Below, piece after piece: positions 42,880 through 57,943 of a DNA stretch of 64,000 nt. Origin of the DNA: Helianthus annuus (lineage: Eukaryota > Streptophyta > Magnoliopsida > Asterales > Asteraceae); NCBI RefSeq assembly GCF_002127325.2, contig NC_035447.2, positions 26,799,762 through 26,863,761 of the forward strand. The letters are read 5' to 3'. The notes under the pieces were generated by a model. The model made no database searches, was not told where the DNA came from, and saw only the letters and a list, made by a program, of their open reading frames with translations. Numbering within the stretch: the stretch's first letter is position 1; each line of letters begins with the position of its first letter. A program made the position numbers and the translations under genes.

Positions 42880-45800
42880 TGTAACACTCTAGTTATTATT
42901 TTAAAGGTTTTCGTATAAATCACGAATACAGACATGTATTTAGTGTTTTATATCCTTAGGAAATTCCGAATAAATTAAAGCTTTTACAATTCATAAGCTA
43001 TTCTACGAACGTGATTGGGTTCGTCGTTAAAATTTACAACAAGGCAATGTGCGGAAGCATGAGTCTTTATTGTGTTCGGTTCTTCAGTTTGATCGTCTTC
43101 CGGCATCCCATAGTGTACCTACATTTCATAAACATGAAATGCTTAGTCATACAGGGTTTTAAACGTGTCTAAACGGGTCCGAGAAACAATTGATAACAAA
43201 ACAACAATTTCAACCTGACCTCCACCGTAAATTACGGTGGCACCGTAATTTACGGTGGCCACTGGTTTTACATGCCCCTACCGTAAACCAGTAGGGGGCT
43301 ACCGTAAGACTTTTCATCTCCACCGTAAATTACGGTGGCACCGTAATTTACGGTGGACTCTGCATCCAGCTTTTCCAATTTGCCGTAATTTTGACCCATT
43401 CCTGTTTTTATCAAACGAATCATGTTTATTTGATCCTTATTCTCACGGTAATCATAATTTCAATAATTCCTATCATATTAGGTTCAAGTCACGGGTTCCT
43501 TACGTATCTTAAACCCGTTTACGCTCATATGCATATTTTGACCCGTTAAGGGTGTTTATGCATATTTTGATCATGAAACGCTCTCATTCATTTCTAGCAT
43601 TAACATACAACATTTCTTATCAAGTGATCTTCCACCACAAACTTATTTGTGGTGGACTTAAGGGGGAAATCTATATAATCCGAGTTTTTTTCTCGTCGGA
43701 TTACTAAATTCACGACAAAGACTCGTATGGAGTCATTTGACCAAAGGTTTACATCCTTTGCGACTTAATACTTATTTCAGTTACTTACTTGATCGTAAAA
43801 CTCGTTTCAAAACTACCTTTAAAGGTAGTTTGTCCAATTTAGCTTATAAGGGCGTTTTAGTCCGTTTAGTCAATCTTTTACGATGAAGGATTTTTGGAAG
43901 TATATTCGACCCGCAATCCCTCTTTTAACTTATGATTTTGTTTGAAAAGTCATTAAGCTTCCCAACGCAATGTTCACTATATTAAACATTCGGTTTACTT
44001 ATCAAGTAACCAAATGTTTATTTTGATTTCTATTAGCACTCGTTGAACCACATATTCTAAATGAGTGTTACCCTTTTTCACATACCTGGCGCGGATCAAT
44101 ATATCAACCCGTTTTTAATACCTTGCTTTTATAACCGCTAATCCATGGCGTTGCTAATACCCATTTCACATTTACTCCTGAAATAATATAACTCGATAAT
44201 AATCATTATTCGTTATTGTCAAGAGGTGATATCTTCACCTTTTGACCCGTTTGGTCTAAGTGACCGGTTAGGTTGACGAGATGGCATTTATTACCAGCTC
44301 ATCTATACGACTCGCTCCGGTTTACACCGTGCGGTCATTTCACCTATTGATCGTTCCCTAACGCTTTTTAGCCTATCATAGCTTACGTCATTCGGTGCCT
44401 TTCAAAATCAATAGTTATGGTCAACACGTGACCAATTTACCGTTTTACCCTTATTGTTTGTTTTGGTTTACCCTATAAGGCAACCATTCCAACGTTTCAT
44501 ATTCCATTTGTCATAAAATAATCGAATTACTGATTTTAAGTCTTTTCTAAACCATCAACATGGTTTCTTGTCATGCTTGTCTAACTTGTTCCGTGCGTCT
44601 ACACGCCGGAACATCATACCGCAATTATGTATTTATCTTATTCGTAACTAATACGATAAGAGGATATTCTAGAATACAAGACTAGTGTAAGCCATACTTA
44701 CCTCGCATCCGAATACGCTTTTTCTTCTCGTGCTTGATTCGTTTGACCGCTTCTTTCCCAAGCCTCCACCTAGCTTGTAGAGAGTGTCAAACTATTATTA
44801 TAATCCGTAAGATGATTAGATTAGTCATCTTTACTTATGACTATTTCATTTTACGGATTCCATGCCAAAACTACTATTCGATATCATCATTGGTTAATTT
44901 GACTTTTAGGAGTCAACTACCCTTAATTATCCAATAGGCATAATTAAGTTAAATCATCGTTATGATTAGAATCCGTTTTAACCCATATTTCACGTAATTA
45001 GTCAAACTAGCCAATTACGCATTTCTTTCATAAAATCCTCTTTTCAATATTCATTCGGGCATTTTAACAAACATCTTGTAGGCGAGATTTACAAGCATAT
45101 TTTCTCTAATCATGTTCATTATTTTAACCAAGTTTTAGTATCAAAATCATGCCTCTATGTCTAGTGTACATGAACTACACCTAGAACTAGCATCACAACA
45201 TCAAGGTTCATCCATTTAGCATCTTAATTCGAGTGTTCACCATATTTCTACAAAACCCATTTAACACATGATAGGGTAATTATCAAATCCCTAGTTTGGG
45301 CCTCAATTCATCAAGTTTTCAACTAGGGTTTGTTTCTAAACGAAGATTTCATCACAATAACACTCATAGATTCAATATTCATTCTAGAATTTCGATTATG
45401 ATTGTTCATCATAATCTCAAAGTATCACCAAATCATAAAATTCGACATACCTTGTGATCCCCACGACTAGGTGATCATTTATATGTGTTCATGCATCGAT
45501 TTGGGTCTTGATTTGAGCTTCAATTTGTTGAGATTGTTGGAGCTAGGGTTTGGAGCTCTTGCTCCTTCTCCTGGACTACTTCACGCACGCACACACACAT
45601 CTAGTGTGTGTGTTGTGTTATATTTTTAAGTTATAATTCCATTTTCAAGTTACCCGGCTTTGGTCCCTCGTGTTTGGTTAGTTATTAATTAGGTCACAAC
45701 CTAATTATTTTCAATAATATTCCCACTTATTAACTAGGTTTAATATTCCTAGTTAACTTAACGGGTTCGGGAAGTCATAACCCGTTTTTATTTTAAGTCC

Positions 45801-45980
45801 CGTTACTCGGACTTTTACAAATTTCATTTCATTAAAAGCTTTTATTCACTTCTTATTTAATATTAGGATTAATTATTAAAATCCTAATATTTACCGGGTA
45901 AGTTTTACCGCTAACGGTATTTTACCCGTCTTTTAGTGCTAACGGGGTTTGATTACCAAACCCGTTTTCGGGGTGTTACA
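42880..45980 (-). repeat. LTR 1 of the array (3101 bp)
   Basis: It runs from TGTAACACTC to GGGGTGTTACA as read on the plus strand. Near 43222-43260 and 43319-43357 it has back-to-back palindromes CCACCGTAAATTACGGTGG and CACCGTAATTTACGGTGG. It has private bases at several sites in its left part, where LTRs 2 and 3 agree with each other. Confidence 0.92.
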
Positions 45981-48862
45981 AGTCTACCCCCCTTAAAGAG
46001 GTTTCGTCCTCGAAACCTTTTCTTACATAATATATCGAGTTTAACTCCATGCATTTGCTCTCGATAATCAATTAAGCATTTCTCCTATCTTAACCGATTG
46101 TTAGTATTACCAGAAAAGTATGGTAATACTCTTTTGGTTATTAATCATCTATGTATCTTATATGACATAATGCGACTGGGAATAACGTAATCTCGTTATT
46201 TCCACTAGTTTAATTAACTTAGCGATATTCCTTGCTTTCATATCCTATCGAATTCTTTGTGAATCCGTTACTTTGACCCGTTTAAAGGTCTTTAGTGAAA
46301 TATTTCACTTTTAGCAACAAATTCTTTTGTTTTCAAATTTATCTATTCGGTTTAGCTATACCGATCCCACCGTTTTCGAGCAAACCAAATTTCTTGACTT
46401 GAATTGTTGACCTTAACTGGTCTCACTAACTAGACTTATTTGTCCAGTTCCTTTTTACCGCTTGCTTGGTCATATTGTGATTCTACTTCACATTACATTT
46501 CTTGACCGTGATTGTGTTGCATCATGTTTAATTTATATCAACCTTTCATTTTTGAGAATATCACCTTTCGAATATATCATCTTGCGCCTATCAGTGTCAA
46601 GACTTGTATCTTTCATGCTTACTATTTAAATTCCTATCAGAATTTATGTTTGTAAGAACATTATTTCTTACTAAAACCGAAGTTTTAGTTTTAAGATCTT
46701 TTCTTTATCTTGTGTCAATCATCCATACCGGGATATTGACAGTCCATAATTTAATCCTTTACAGTCTTAGTTTTTATGCGGGGATTCTTAACTGATTTCC
46801 TTGCTTTATTCCATCTAACCCGTAGGTTTATCACTTAGCCTTATGGGCTATTTTCGATTAGACATTCACCTCTTTAAGGCGAAGTCCTTATAACTTCTTT
46901 CTAATCATGACCCGTGGGTCGTTTTGGCCCCGTAGACCTTTTGCTCTAATTAATACCTCGTAGGTTATGATGATCCCGTAGATCATCTTTTATTCGAGTC
47001 TTCCTTCAAATGTGTATACATTTATATACGCATACGGCGTTAAGGCACCATGTTTTTGTTTAACATCATTTATTATCGTTTTGATATTATCTTTGACCTT
47101 GACCGTAGTCTAAGGCTACATTCGTTTCTTTTCGGGCACATTTTCCGACTTTATGATTTCTCACGTCATTTATGCGTCGGTTTATCTTATGCTCACCATT
47201 ATCCAGTTTACATACATTCGCGTTTGATTGTGTCTCATTGCCGGGCTCATTATTCTCTTGCATTTAACACTACCTTTATCTGGCTAGTGCTCATTTGTGC
47301 CATTCGGCGTTATATTGTATTCAACATGTTTGACCTATTAATGTGAAATTCATCACTTATAAACAATCAATTTTATTCTTTATTCGACCCATTCGACTTC
47401 GAATAGTTGAACATATTTACTCACAATTTCTATATACGAGATTTTATAGTCATAACTCGTAATCCAAGTTACTTTGATCTTTCAACCCGCGTTCACGTCT
47501 CTTGGTTTACGCATGTGTTTAATTCTTACCCATCCACCGGGTGTTTTACTGAAGTTGTTATTATTGCAACCCTCCCGGTATGCATTAAGACCTTGCTTCG
47601 TTTTTTTTTTTATATTCTGATTTTATCTTTAAGTTCGACGTTTTACAAAAATGACCCGTTAAGGGACATATTTGCATTTTCCGGGTTCGAGTGTAAGTAC
47701 ACCCCCTCCCAATGCATATCTAAATCATTTTACATGTTTACATTCTCCGGGTTCAAGTGTAAGTATCACTCCCTCCCAATATTTGTCTAAATCATTTTAC
47801 ATGCTTGATGTTTTCTGGGTTCGAGTGTAAGTACACTCCTTCCCAATACTTGTCTAAATCATTTTACATGCTTGATGTTTTCTGGGTTCGAGTGTAAGTA
47901 CACTCCTTCCCAATACTTGTCTAAATCATTTTACATGCTTGATGTTTTCTGGGTTCGAGTGTAAGTACACTCCTTCCCAATACTTGTCTAAATCATTTTA
48001 CATGCTTGTTTGTCCCTTCACCCGGGCTCATTATCCTAATGTAATACGCTCCCGTCACTTGGTTGTGCGTTTACATTATTATCAAATATTTTGCTTATCT
48101 GATTCATTTGGGTACTTTTTAAGTTAGTCCCATTCACCCCACCCTTACTACATCGGATGTAAACGTGTCCGCCATAAGAAGTTCATGGTATCATATGCCG
48201 CTACTTACTTGGCCAGAGTAAGCGATTAACACATGACACGCATGACCTTTTTACAGTTTTCACATCACGCCCTATGTAAGTAATACCTCTATCTGTTTTT
48301 CTTGGAAACAACATCCCGGATAGGTTTTCTATTCAGGTCTTTCCAAGTTTTCAATCTACATATGCAACTTTCAGTCTCTACATATCTGTTGCATATTACT
48401 ATTTATGCAATGATTTAAAACGTGCACCTGATAATGCTTGCCCTAACGGGCTTCTCTTGCCATTAGCCTTGTTCGCGGTCGTTACGCGATTTAATCCTTG
48501 ATGGGCATGTTTCTCTTGTCATGCCTCGGACTGTTCCTCTATCACATCTTGCATTTGTTTAACCTTTGCCATCTTTAAATGTAAGTATCCTTCAATCAAG
48601 ACATTCACAAAGTTAGTAATGTCAACTTTACTAAATGCCTGTATCATAGTACAAGGCTTTTGTACTATATGTGTCAACGCATGAAATGTTGTTAACCATA
48701 TCTATCATTTAATTTGGGGTAACGTGTATTTCACGATAACCCTATGTGTTGTTTACAACACTCTAATACGCTAAACGATTAACATACATACACTTACCGG
48801 ATTTGCGATCAAGCCTCGAACCGAACACATTTGTCAACAACCTTGAGCTCTGATTACCAACT
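45981..48862 (-). other. Interior 1 of the array
   Basis: Non-coding on both strands. The polypurine tract is at the left edge (complement of 45981-45998) and the primer site at the right edge (AGTTGGTAATCAGAGCTC on the minus strand, 48862-48845). The primer site has one extra A compared with TGGTATCAGAGC. A five-unit tandem repeat lies at 47670-48006. Confidence 0.8.
47670..48006. repeat. Tandem repeat, ~67-bp units (about 5)
   Basis: The last three units are exact 67-bp copies starting at 47804, 47871 and 47938 (CTTGATGTTTTCTGGGTTCG); two earlier units are diverged. The same array occurs in interior 2. Confidence 0.9.
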
Positions 48863-51800
48863 TGTAACACTCTAGTTATTATTTTAAAGGTTTTCGTATA
48901 AATCACGAATACAGACATGTATTTAGTGTTTTATATCCTTAGGAAATTCCGAATAAATTAAAGCTTTTACAATTCATAAGCTATTCTACGAACGTGATTG
49001 GGTTCGTCGTTAAAATTCACAACAAGGCAATGTGCGGAAGCATGAGTCTTTATTGTGTTCGGTTCTTCAGTTTGATCGTCTTCCGGCATCCCATAGTGTA
49101 CCTACATTTCATAAACATGAAATGCTTAGTCATACAGGGTTTTAAACGTGTCTAAACGGGTCCGAGAAACAATTGATAACAAAACAACAATTTCAACCTG
49201 ACCTCCACCGTAAATTACGGTGGCACCGTAATTTACGGTGGCCACTGGTTTTACATGCCCCTACCGTAAACCAGTAGGGGGCTACCGTAAGACTTTTCAT
49301 CTCCACCGTAAATTACGATGGCACCGTAATTTACGGTGGACTCTGCATCCAGCTTTTCCAATTTTCCGTAATTTTGACCCATTCCTGTTTTTATCAAACG
49401 AATCATGTTTATTTGATCCTTATTCTCACGGTAATCATAATTTCAATAATTCCTATCATATTAGGTTCAAGTCACGGGTTCCTTACGTATCTTAAACCCG
49501 TTTACGCTCATATGCATATTTTGACCCGTTAAGGGTGTTTATGCATATTTTGATCATGAAACGCTCTCATTCATTTCTAGCATTAACATACAACATTTCT
49601 TATCAAGTGATCTTCCACCACAAACTTATTTGTGGTGGACTTAAGGGGGAAATCTATATAATCCGAGTTTTTTTCTCGTCGGATTACTAAATTCACGACA
49701 AAGACTCGTATGGAGTCATTTGACCAAAGGTTTACATCCTTTGCGACTTAATACTTATTTCAATTACTTACTTGATCGTAAAACTCGTTTCAAAACTACC
49801 TTTAAAGGTAGTTTGTCCAATTTAGCTTATAAGGGCGTTTTAGTCCGTTTAGTCAATCTTTTACGATGAAGGATTTTTGGAAGTATATTCGACCCGCAAT
49901 CCCTCTTTTAACTTATGATTTTGTTTGAAAAGTCATTAAGCTTCCCAACGCAATGTTCACTATATTAAACATTCGGTTTACTTATCAAGTAACCAAATGT
50001 TTATTTTGATTTCTATTAGCACTCGTTGAACCACATATTCTAAATGAGTGTTACCCTTTTTCACATACCTGGCGCGGATCAATATATCAACCCGTTTTTA
50101 ATACCTTGCTTTTATAACCGCTAATCCATGGCGTTGCTAATACCCATTTCACATTTACTCCTGAAATAATATAACTCGACAATAATCATTATTCGTTATT
50201 GTCAAGAGGTGATATCTTCACCTTTTGACCCGTTTGGTCTAAGTGACCGGTTAGGTTGACGAGATGGCATTTATTACCAGCTCATCTATACGACTCGCTC
50301 CGGTTTACACTGTGCGGTCATTTCACCTATTGATCGTTCCCTAACGCTTTTTAGCCTATCATAGCTTACGTCATTCGGTGCCTTTCAAAATCAATAGTTA
50401 TGGTCAACACGTGACCAATTTACCGTTTTACCCTTATTGTTTGTTTTGGTTTACCCTATAAGGCAACCATTCCAACGTTTCATATTCCATTTGTCATAAA
50501 ATAATCGAATTACTGATTTTAAGTCTTTTCTAAACCATCAACATGGTTTCTTGTCATGCTTGTCTAACTTGTTCCGTGCGTCTACACGCCGGAACATCAT
50601 ACCGCAATTATGTATTTATCTTATTCGTAACTAATACGATAAGAGGATATTCTAGAATACAAGACTAGTGTAAGCCATACTTACCTCGCATCCGAATACG
50701 CTTTTTCTTCTCGTGCTTGATTCGTTTGACCGCTTCTTTCCCAAGCCTCCACCTAGCTTGTAGAGAGTGTCAAACTATTATTATAATCCGTAAGATGATT
50801 AGATTAGTCATCTTTACTTATGACTATTTCATTTTACGGATTCCATGCCAAAACTACTATTCGATATCATCATTGGTTAATTTGACTTTTAGGAGTCAAC
50901 TACCCTTAATTATCCAATAGGCATAATTAAGTTAAATCATCGTTATGATTAGAATCCGTTTTAACCCATATTTCACGTAATTAGTCAAACTAGCCAATTA
51001 CGCATTTCTTTCATAAAATCCTCTTTTCAATATTCATTCGGGCATTTTAACAAACATCTTGTAGGCGAGATTTACAAGCATATTTTCTCTAATCATGTTC
51101 ATTATTTTAACCAAGTTTTAGTATCAAAATCATGCCTCTATGTCTAGTGTACATGAACTACACCTAGAACTAGCATCACAACATCAAGGTTCATCCATTT
51201 AGCATCTTAATTCGAGTGTTCACCATATTTCTACAAAACCCATTTAACACATGATAGGGTAATTATCAAATCCCTAGTTTGGGCCTCAATTCATCAAGAC
51301 TAGGGTTTGTTTCTAAACGAAGATTTCATCACAATAACACTCATAGATTCAATATTCATTCTAGAATTTCGATTATGATTGTTCATCATAATCTCAAAGT
51401 ATCACCAAATCATAAAATTCGACATACCTTGTGATCCCCACGACTAGGTGATCATTTATATGTGTTCATGCATCGATTTGGGTCTTGATTTGAGCTTCAA
51501 TTTGTTGAGATTGTTGGAGCTAGGGTTTGGAGCTCTTGCTCCTTCTCCTGGACTACTTCACGCACGCACACACACATCTAGTGTGTGTGTGTTGTGTTAT
51601 ATTTTTAAGTTATAATTCCATTTTCAAGTTACCCGGCTTTGGTCCCTCGTGTTTGGTTAGTTATTAATTAGGTCACAACCTAATTATTTTCAATAATATT
51701 CCCACTTATTAACTAGGTTTAATATTCCTAGTTAACTTAACGGGTTCGGGAAGTCATAACCCGTTTTTATTTTAAGTCCCGTTACTCGGACTTTTACAAA

Positions 51801-51959
51801 TTTCATTTCATTAAAAGCTTTTATTCACTTCTTATTTAATATTAGGATTAATTATTAAAATCCTAATATTTACCGGGTAAGTTTTACCGCTAACGGTATT
51901 TTACCCGTCTTTTAGTGCTAACGGGGTTTGATTACCAAACCCGTTTTCGGGGTGTTACA
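48863..51959 (-). repeat. LTR 2 of the array (3097 bp)
   Basis: Flanked on both sides by interior sequence. It agrees with LTR 3 against LTR 1 at several sites in its left half, and with LTR 1 against LTR 3 at one site near its right end (51449). Private changes are a 6-bp deletion near 51298 and an extra GT near 51585. Confidence 0.92.
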
Positions 51960-54842
51960 AGTCTACCCCCCTTAAAGAGGTTTCGTCCTCGAAACCTTTT
52001 CTTACATAATATATCGAGTTTAACTCCATGCATTTGCTCTCGATAATCAATTAAGCATTTCTCCTATCTTAACCGATTGTTAGTATTACCAGAAAAGTAT
52101 GGTAATACTCTTTTGGTTATTAATCATCTATGTATCTTATATGACATAATGCGACTGGGAATAACGTAATCTCGTTATTTCCACTAGTTTAATTAACTTA
52201 GCGATATTCCTTGCTTTCATATCCTATCGAATTCTTTGTGAATCCGTTACTTTGACCCGTTTAAAGGTCTTTAGTGAAATATTTCACTTTTAGCAACAAA
52301 TTCTTTTGTTTTCAAATTTATCTATTCGGTTTAGCTATACCGATCCCACCGTTTTCGAGCAAACCAAATTTCTTGACTTGAATTGTTGACCTTAACTGGT
52401 CTCACTAACTAGACTTATTTGTCCAGTTCCTTTTTACCGCTTGCTTGGTCATATTGTGATTCTACTTCACATTACATTTCTTGACCGTGATTGTGTTGCA
52501 TCATGTTTAATTTATATCAACCTTTCATTTTTGAGAATATCACCTTTCGAATATATCATCTTGCGCCTATCAGTGTCAAGACTTGTATCTTTCATGCTTA
52601 CTATTTAAATTCCTATCAGAATTTATGTTTGTAAGAACATTATTTCTTACTAAAACCGAAGTTTTAGTTTTAAGATCTTTTCTTTATCTTGTGTCAATCA
52701 TCCATACCGGGATATTGACAGTCCATAATTTAATCCTTTACAGTCTTAGTTTTTATGCGGGGATTCTTAACTGATTTCCTTGCTTTATTCCATCTAACCC
52801 GTAGGTTTATCACTTAGCCTTATGGGCTATTTTCGATTAGACATTCACCTCTTTAAGGCGAAGTCCTTATAACTTCTTTCTAATCATGACCCGTGGGTCG
52901 TTTTGGCCCCGTAGACCTTTTGCTCTAATTAATACCTCGTAGGTTATGATGATCCCGTAGATCATCTTTTATTCGAGTCTTCCTTCAAATGTGTATACAT
53001 TTATATACGCATACGGCGTTAAGGCACCATGTTTTTGTTTAACATCATTTATTATCGTTTTGATATTATCTTTGACCTTGACCGTAGTCTAAGGCTACAT
53101 TCGTTTCTTTTCGGGCACATTTTCCGACTTTATGATTTCTCACGTCATTTATGCGTCGGTTTATCTTATGCTCACCATTATCCAGTTTACATACATTCGC
53201 GTTTGATTATGTCCCATTGCCGGGCTCATTATTCTCTTGCATTTAACACTACCTTTATCTGGCTAGTGCTCATTTGTGCCATTCGGCGTTATATTGTATT
53301 CAACATGTTTGACCTATTAATGTGAAATTCATCACTTATAAACAATCAATTTTATTCTTTATTCGACCCATTCGACTTCGAATAGTTGAACATATTTACT
53401 CACAATTTCTATATACGAGATTTTATAGTCATAACTCGTAATCCAAGTTACTTTGATCTTTCAACCCGCGTTCACGTCTCTTGGTTTACGCATGTGTTTA
53501 ATTCTTACCCATCCACCGGGTGTTTTACTGAAGTTGTTATTATTGCAACCCTCCCGGTATGCATTAAGACCTTGCTTCGTTTTTTTTTTTTATATTCTGA
53601 TTTTATCTTTAAGTTCGACGTTTTACAAAAATGACCCGTTAAGGGACATATTTGCATTTTCCGGGTTCGAGTGTAAGTACACCCCCTCCCAATGCATATC
53701 TAAATCATTTTACATGTTTACATTCTCCGGGTTCAAGTGTAAGTATCACTCCCTCCCAATATTTGTCTAAATCATTTTACATGCTTGATGTTTTCTGGGT
53801 TCGAGTGTAAGTACACTCCTTCCCAATACTTGTCTAAATCATTTTACATGCTTGATGTTTTCTGGGTTCGAGTGTAAGTACACTCCTTCCCAATACTTGT
53901 CTAAATCATTTTACATGCTTGATGTTTTCTGGGTTCGAGTGTAAGTACACTCCTTCCCAATACTTGTCTAAATCATTTTACATGCTTGTTTGTCCCTTCA
54001 CCCGGGCTCATTATCCTAATGTAATACGCTCCCGTCACTTGGTTGTGCGTTTACATTATTATCAAATATTTTGCTTATCTGATTCATTTGGGTACTTTTT
54101 AAGTTAGTCCCATTCACCCCACCCTTACTACATCGGATGTAAACGTGTCCGCCATAAGAAGTTCATGGTATCATATGCCGCTACTTACTTGGCCAGAGTA
54201 AGCGATTAACACATGACACGCATGACCTTTTTACAGTTTTCACATCACGCCCTATGTAAGTAATACCTCTATCTGTTTTTCTTGGAAACAATATCCCGGA
54301 TAGGTTTTCTATTCAGGTCTTTCCAAGTTTTCAATCTACATATGCAACTTTCAGTCTCTACATATCTGTTGCATATTACTATTTATGCAATGATTTAAAA
54401 CGTGCACCTGATAATGCTTGCCCTAACGGGCTTCTCTTGCCATTAGCCTTGTTCGCGGTCGTTACGCGATTTAATCCTTGATGGGCATGTTCCTCTTGTC
54501 ATGCCTCGGACTGTTCCTCTATCACATCTTGCATTTGTTTAACCTTTGCCATCTTTAAATGTAAGTATCCTTCAATCAAGACATTCACAAAGTTAGTAAT
54601 GTCAACTTTACTAAATGCCTGTATCATAGTACAAGGCTTTTGTACTATATGTGTCAACGCATGAAATGTTGTTAACCATATCTATCATTTAATTTGGGGT
54701 AACGTGTATTTCACGATAACCCTATGTGTTGTTTACAACACTCTAATACGCTAAACGATTAACATACATACACTTACCGGATTTGCGATCAAGCCTCGAA
54801 CCGAACACATTTGTCAACAACCTTGAGCTCTGATTACCAACT
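51960..54842 (-). other. Interior 2 of the array
   Basis: It is nearly identical to interior 1, differing by a handful of substitutions (for example near 53209, 54292 and 54492) and by homopolymer length near 53580. It has no coding capacity. Confidence 0.85.
53650..53986. repeat. Tandem repeat, ~67-bp units (interior 2 copy)
   Basis: Same unit order and spacing as 47670-48006, offset by about 5980 bp. Confidence 0.9.
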
Positions 54843-57800
54843 TGTAACACTCTAGTTATTATTTTAAAGGTTTTCGTATAAATCACGAATACAGACATGT
54901 ATTTAGTGTTTTATATCCTTAGGAAATTCCGAATAAATTAAAGCTTTTACAATTCATAAGCTATTCTTCGAACGTGATTGGGTTCGTCGTTAAAATTCAC
55001 AACAAGGCAATGTGCGGAAGCATGAGTCTTTATTGTGTTCGGTTCTTCAGTTTGATCGTCTTCCGGCATCCCATAGTGTACCTACATTTCATAAACATGC
55101 AATGCTTAGTCATACAGGGTTTTAAACGTGTCTAAACGGGTCCGAGAAACAATTGATAACAAAACAACAATTTCAACCTGACCTCCACCGTAAATTACGG
55201 TGGCACCGTAATTTACGGTGGCCACTGGTTTTACATGCCCCTACCGTAAACCAGTAGGGGGCTACCGTAAGACTTTTCATCTCCACCGTAAATTACGATG
55301 GCACCGTAATTTACGGTGGACTCTGCATCCAGCTTTTCCAATTTGCCGTAATTTTGACCCATTCCTGTTTTTATCAAACGAATCATGTTTATTTGATCCT
55401 TATTCTCACGGTAATCATAATTTCAATAATTCCTATCATATTAGGTTCAAGTCACGGGTTCCTTACGTATCTTAAACCCGTTTACGCTCATATGCATATT
55501 TTGACCCGTTAAGGGTGTTTATGCATATTTTGATCATGAAACGCTCTCATTCATTTCTAGCATTAACATACAACATTTCTTATCAAGTGATCTTCCACCA
55601 CAAACTTATTTGTGGTGGACTTAAGGGGGAAATCTATATAATCCGAGTTTTTTTCTCGTCGGATTACTAAATTCACGACAAAGACTCGTATGGAGTCATT
55701 TGACCAAAGGTTTACATCCTTTGCGACTTAATACTTATTTCAATTACTTACTTGATCGTAAAACTCGTTTCAAAACTACCTTTAAAGGTAGTTTGTCCAA
55801 TTTAGCTTATAAGGGCGTTTTAGTCCGTTTAGTCAATCTTTTACGATGAAGGATTTTTGGAAGTATATTCGACCCGCAATCCCTCTTTTAACTTATGATT
55901 TTGTTTGAAAAGTCATTAAGCTTCCCAACGCAATGTTCACTATATTAAACATTCGGTTTACTTATCAAGTAACCAAATGTTTATTTTGATTTCTATTAGC
56001 ACTCGTTGAACCACATATTCTAAATGAGTGTTACCCTTTTTCACATACCTGGCGCGGATCAATATATCAACCCGTTTTTAATACCTTGCTTTTATAACCG
56101 CTAATCCATGGCGTTGCTAATACCCATTTCACATTTACTCCTGAAATAATATAACTCGACAATAATCATTATTCGTTATTGTCAAGAGGTGATATCTTCA
56201 CCTTTTGACCCGTTTGGTCTAAGTGACCGGTTAGGTTGACGAGATGGCATTTATTACCAGCTCATCTATACGACTCGCTCCGGTTTACACTGTGCGGTCA
56301 TTTCACCTATTGATCGTTCCCTAACGCTTTTTAGCCTATCATAGCTTACGTCATTCGGTGCCTTTCAAAATCAATAGTTATGGTCAACACGTGACCAATT
56401 TACCGTTTTACCCTTATTGTTTGTTTTGGTTTACCCTATAAGGCAACCATTCCAACGTTTCATATTCCATTTGTCATAAAATAATCGAATTACTGATTTT
56501 AAGTCTTTTCTAAACCATCAACATGGTTTCTTGTCATGCTTGTCTAACTTGTTCCGTGCGTCTACACGCCGGAACATCATACCGCAATTATGTATTTATC
56601 TTATTCGTAACTAATACGATAAGAGGATATTCTAGAATACAAGACTAGTGTAAGCCATACTTACCTCGCATCCGAATACGCTTTTTCTTCTCGTGCTTGA
56701 TTCGTTTGACCGCTTCTTTCCCAAGCCTCCACCTAGCTTGTAGAGAGTGTCAAACTATTATTATAATCCGTAAGATGATTAGATTAGTCATCTTTACTTA
56801 TGACTATTTCATTTTACGGATTCCATGCCAAAACTACTATTCGATATCATCATTGGTTAATTTGACTTTTAGGAGTCAACTACCCTTAATTATCCAATAG
56901 GCATAATTAAGTTAAATCATCGTTATGATTAGAATCCGTTTTAACCCATATTTCACGTAATTAGTCAAACTAGCCAATTACGCATTTCTTTCATAAAATC
57001 CTCTTTTCAATATTCATTCGGGCATTTTAACAAACATCTTGTAGGCGAGATTTACAAGCATATTTTCTCTAATCATGTTCATTATTTTAACCAAGTTTTA
57101 GTATCAAAATCATGCCTCTATGTCTAGTGTACATGAACTACACCTAGAACTAGCATCACAACATCAAGGTTCATCCATTTAGCATCTTAATTCGAGTGTT
57201 CACCATATTTCTACAAAACCCATTTAACACATGATAGGGTAATTATCAAATCCCTAGTTTGGGCCTCAATTCATCAAGTTTTCAACTAGGGTTTGTTTCT
57301 AAACGAAGATTTCATCACAATAACACTCATAGATTCAATATTCATTCTAGAATTTCGATTATGATTGTTCATCATAATCTCAAAGTATCACCAAATCATA
57401 AAATTCGACATACCTTGTGATCCCCACGACTAGGTAATCATTTATATGTGTTCATGCATCGATTTGGGTCTTGATTTGAGCTTCAATTTGTTGAGATTGT
57501 TGGAGCTAGGGTTTGGAGCTCTTGCTCCTTCTCCTGGACTACTTCACGCACGCACACACACATCTAGTGTGTGTGTTGTGTTATATTTTTAAGTTATAAT
57601 TCCATTTTCAAGTTACCCGGCTTTGGTCCCTCGTGTTTGGTTAGTTATTAATTAGGTCACAACCTAATTATTTTCAATAATATTCCCACTTATTAACTAG
57701 GTTTAATATTCCTAGTTAACTTAACGGGTTCGGGAAGTCATAACCCGTTTTTATTTTAAGTCCCGTTACTCGGACTTTTACAAATTTCATTTCATTAAAA

Positions 57801-57943
57801 GCTTTTATTCACTTCTTATTTAATATTAGGATTAATTATTAAAATCCTAATATTTACCGGGTAAGTTTTACCGCTAACGGTATTTTACCCGTCTTTTAGT
57901 GCTAACGGGGTTTGATTACCAAACCCGTTTTCGGGGTGTTACA
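54843..57943 (-). repeat. LTR 3 of the array (3101 bp)
   Basis: This would be the 5' LTR in the element's own (minus) orientation. It ends GGGGTGTTACA, followed by TACAA. Private bases are seen near 54968, 55100 and 57430. Confidence 0.92.

Larger units (their letters stand above)
42880..57943 (-). mobile_element. Three-LTR tandem array of a non-autonomous gypsy-type element, 15 kb
   Basis: The order is LTR - interior - LTR - interior - LTR, all in one orientation, with a period of about 5.98 kb. A single TACAA duplication flanks the whole array, so one insertion was expanded in place. On the minus strand the LTRs start TGTAACACCCCG and end GAGTGTTACA. A tRNA-Met-like primer site follows the LTR, and the far end of the interior is GAGGACGAAACC then AAGGGGGG, the familiar gypsy pol/polypurine junction. 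The interiors (2.88 kb) encode no recognisable gag or pol. Confidence 0.93.

Noticed and set aside
43255..43512. 85-residue reading frame conserved in all three LTRs of the array
   Set aside because: It is repeated because the LTR is repeated. It runs antisense to the element, covers the palindromes and has no motif.
47670..48006. CRISPR-like regular repeats
   Set aside because: The 67-bp units are contiguous with no unique spacers, and the sequence is plant nuclear DNA. It is an ordinary tandem repeat.
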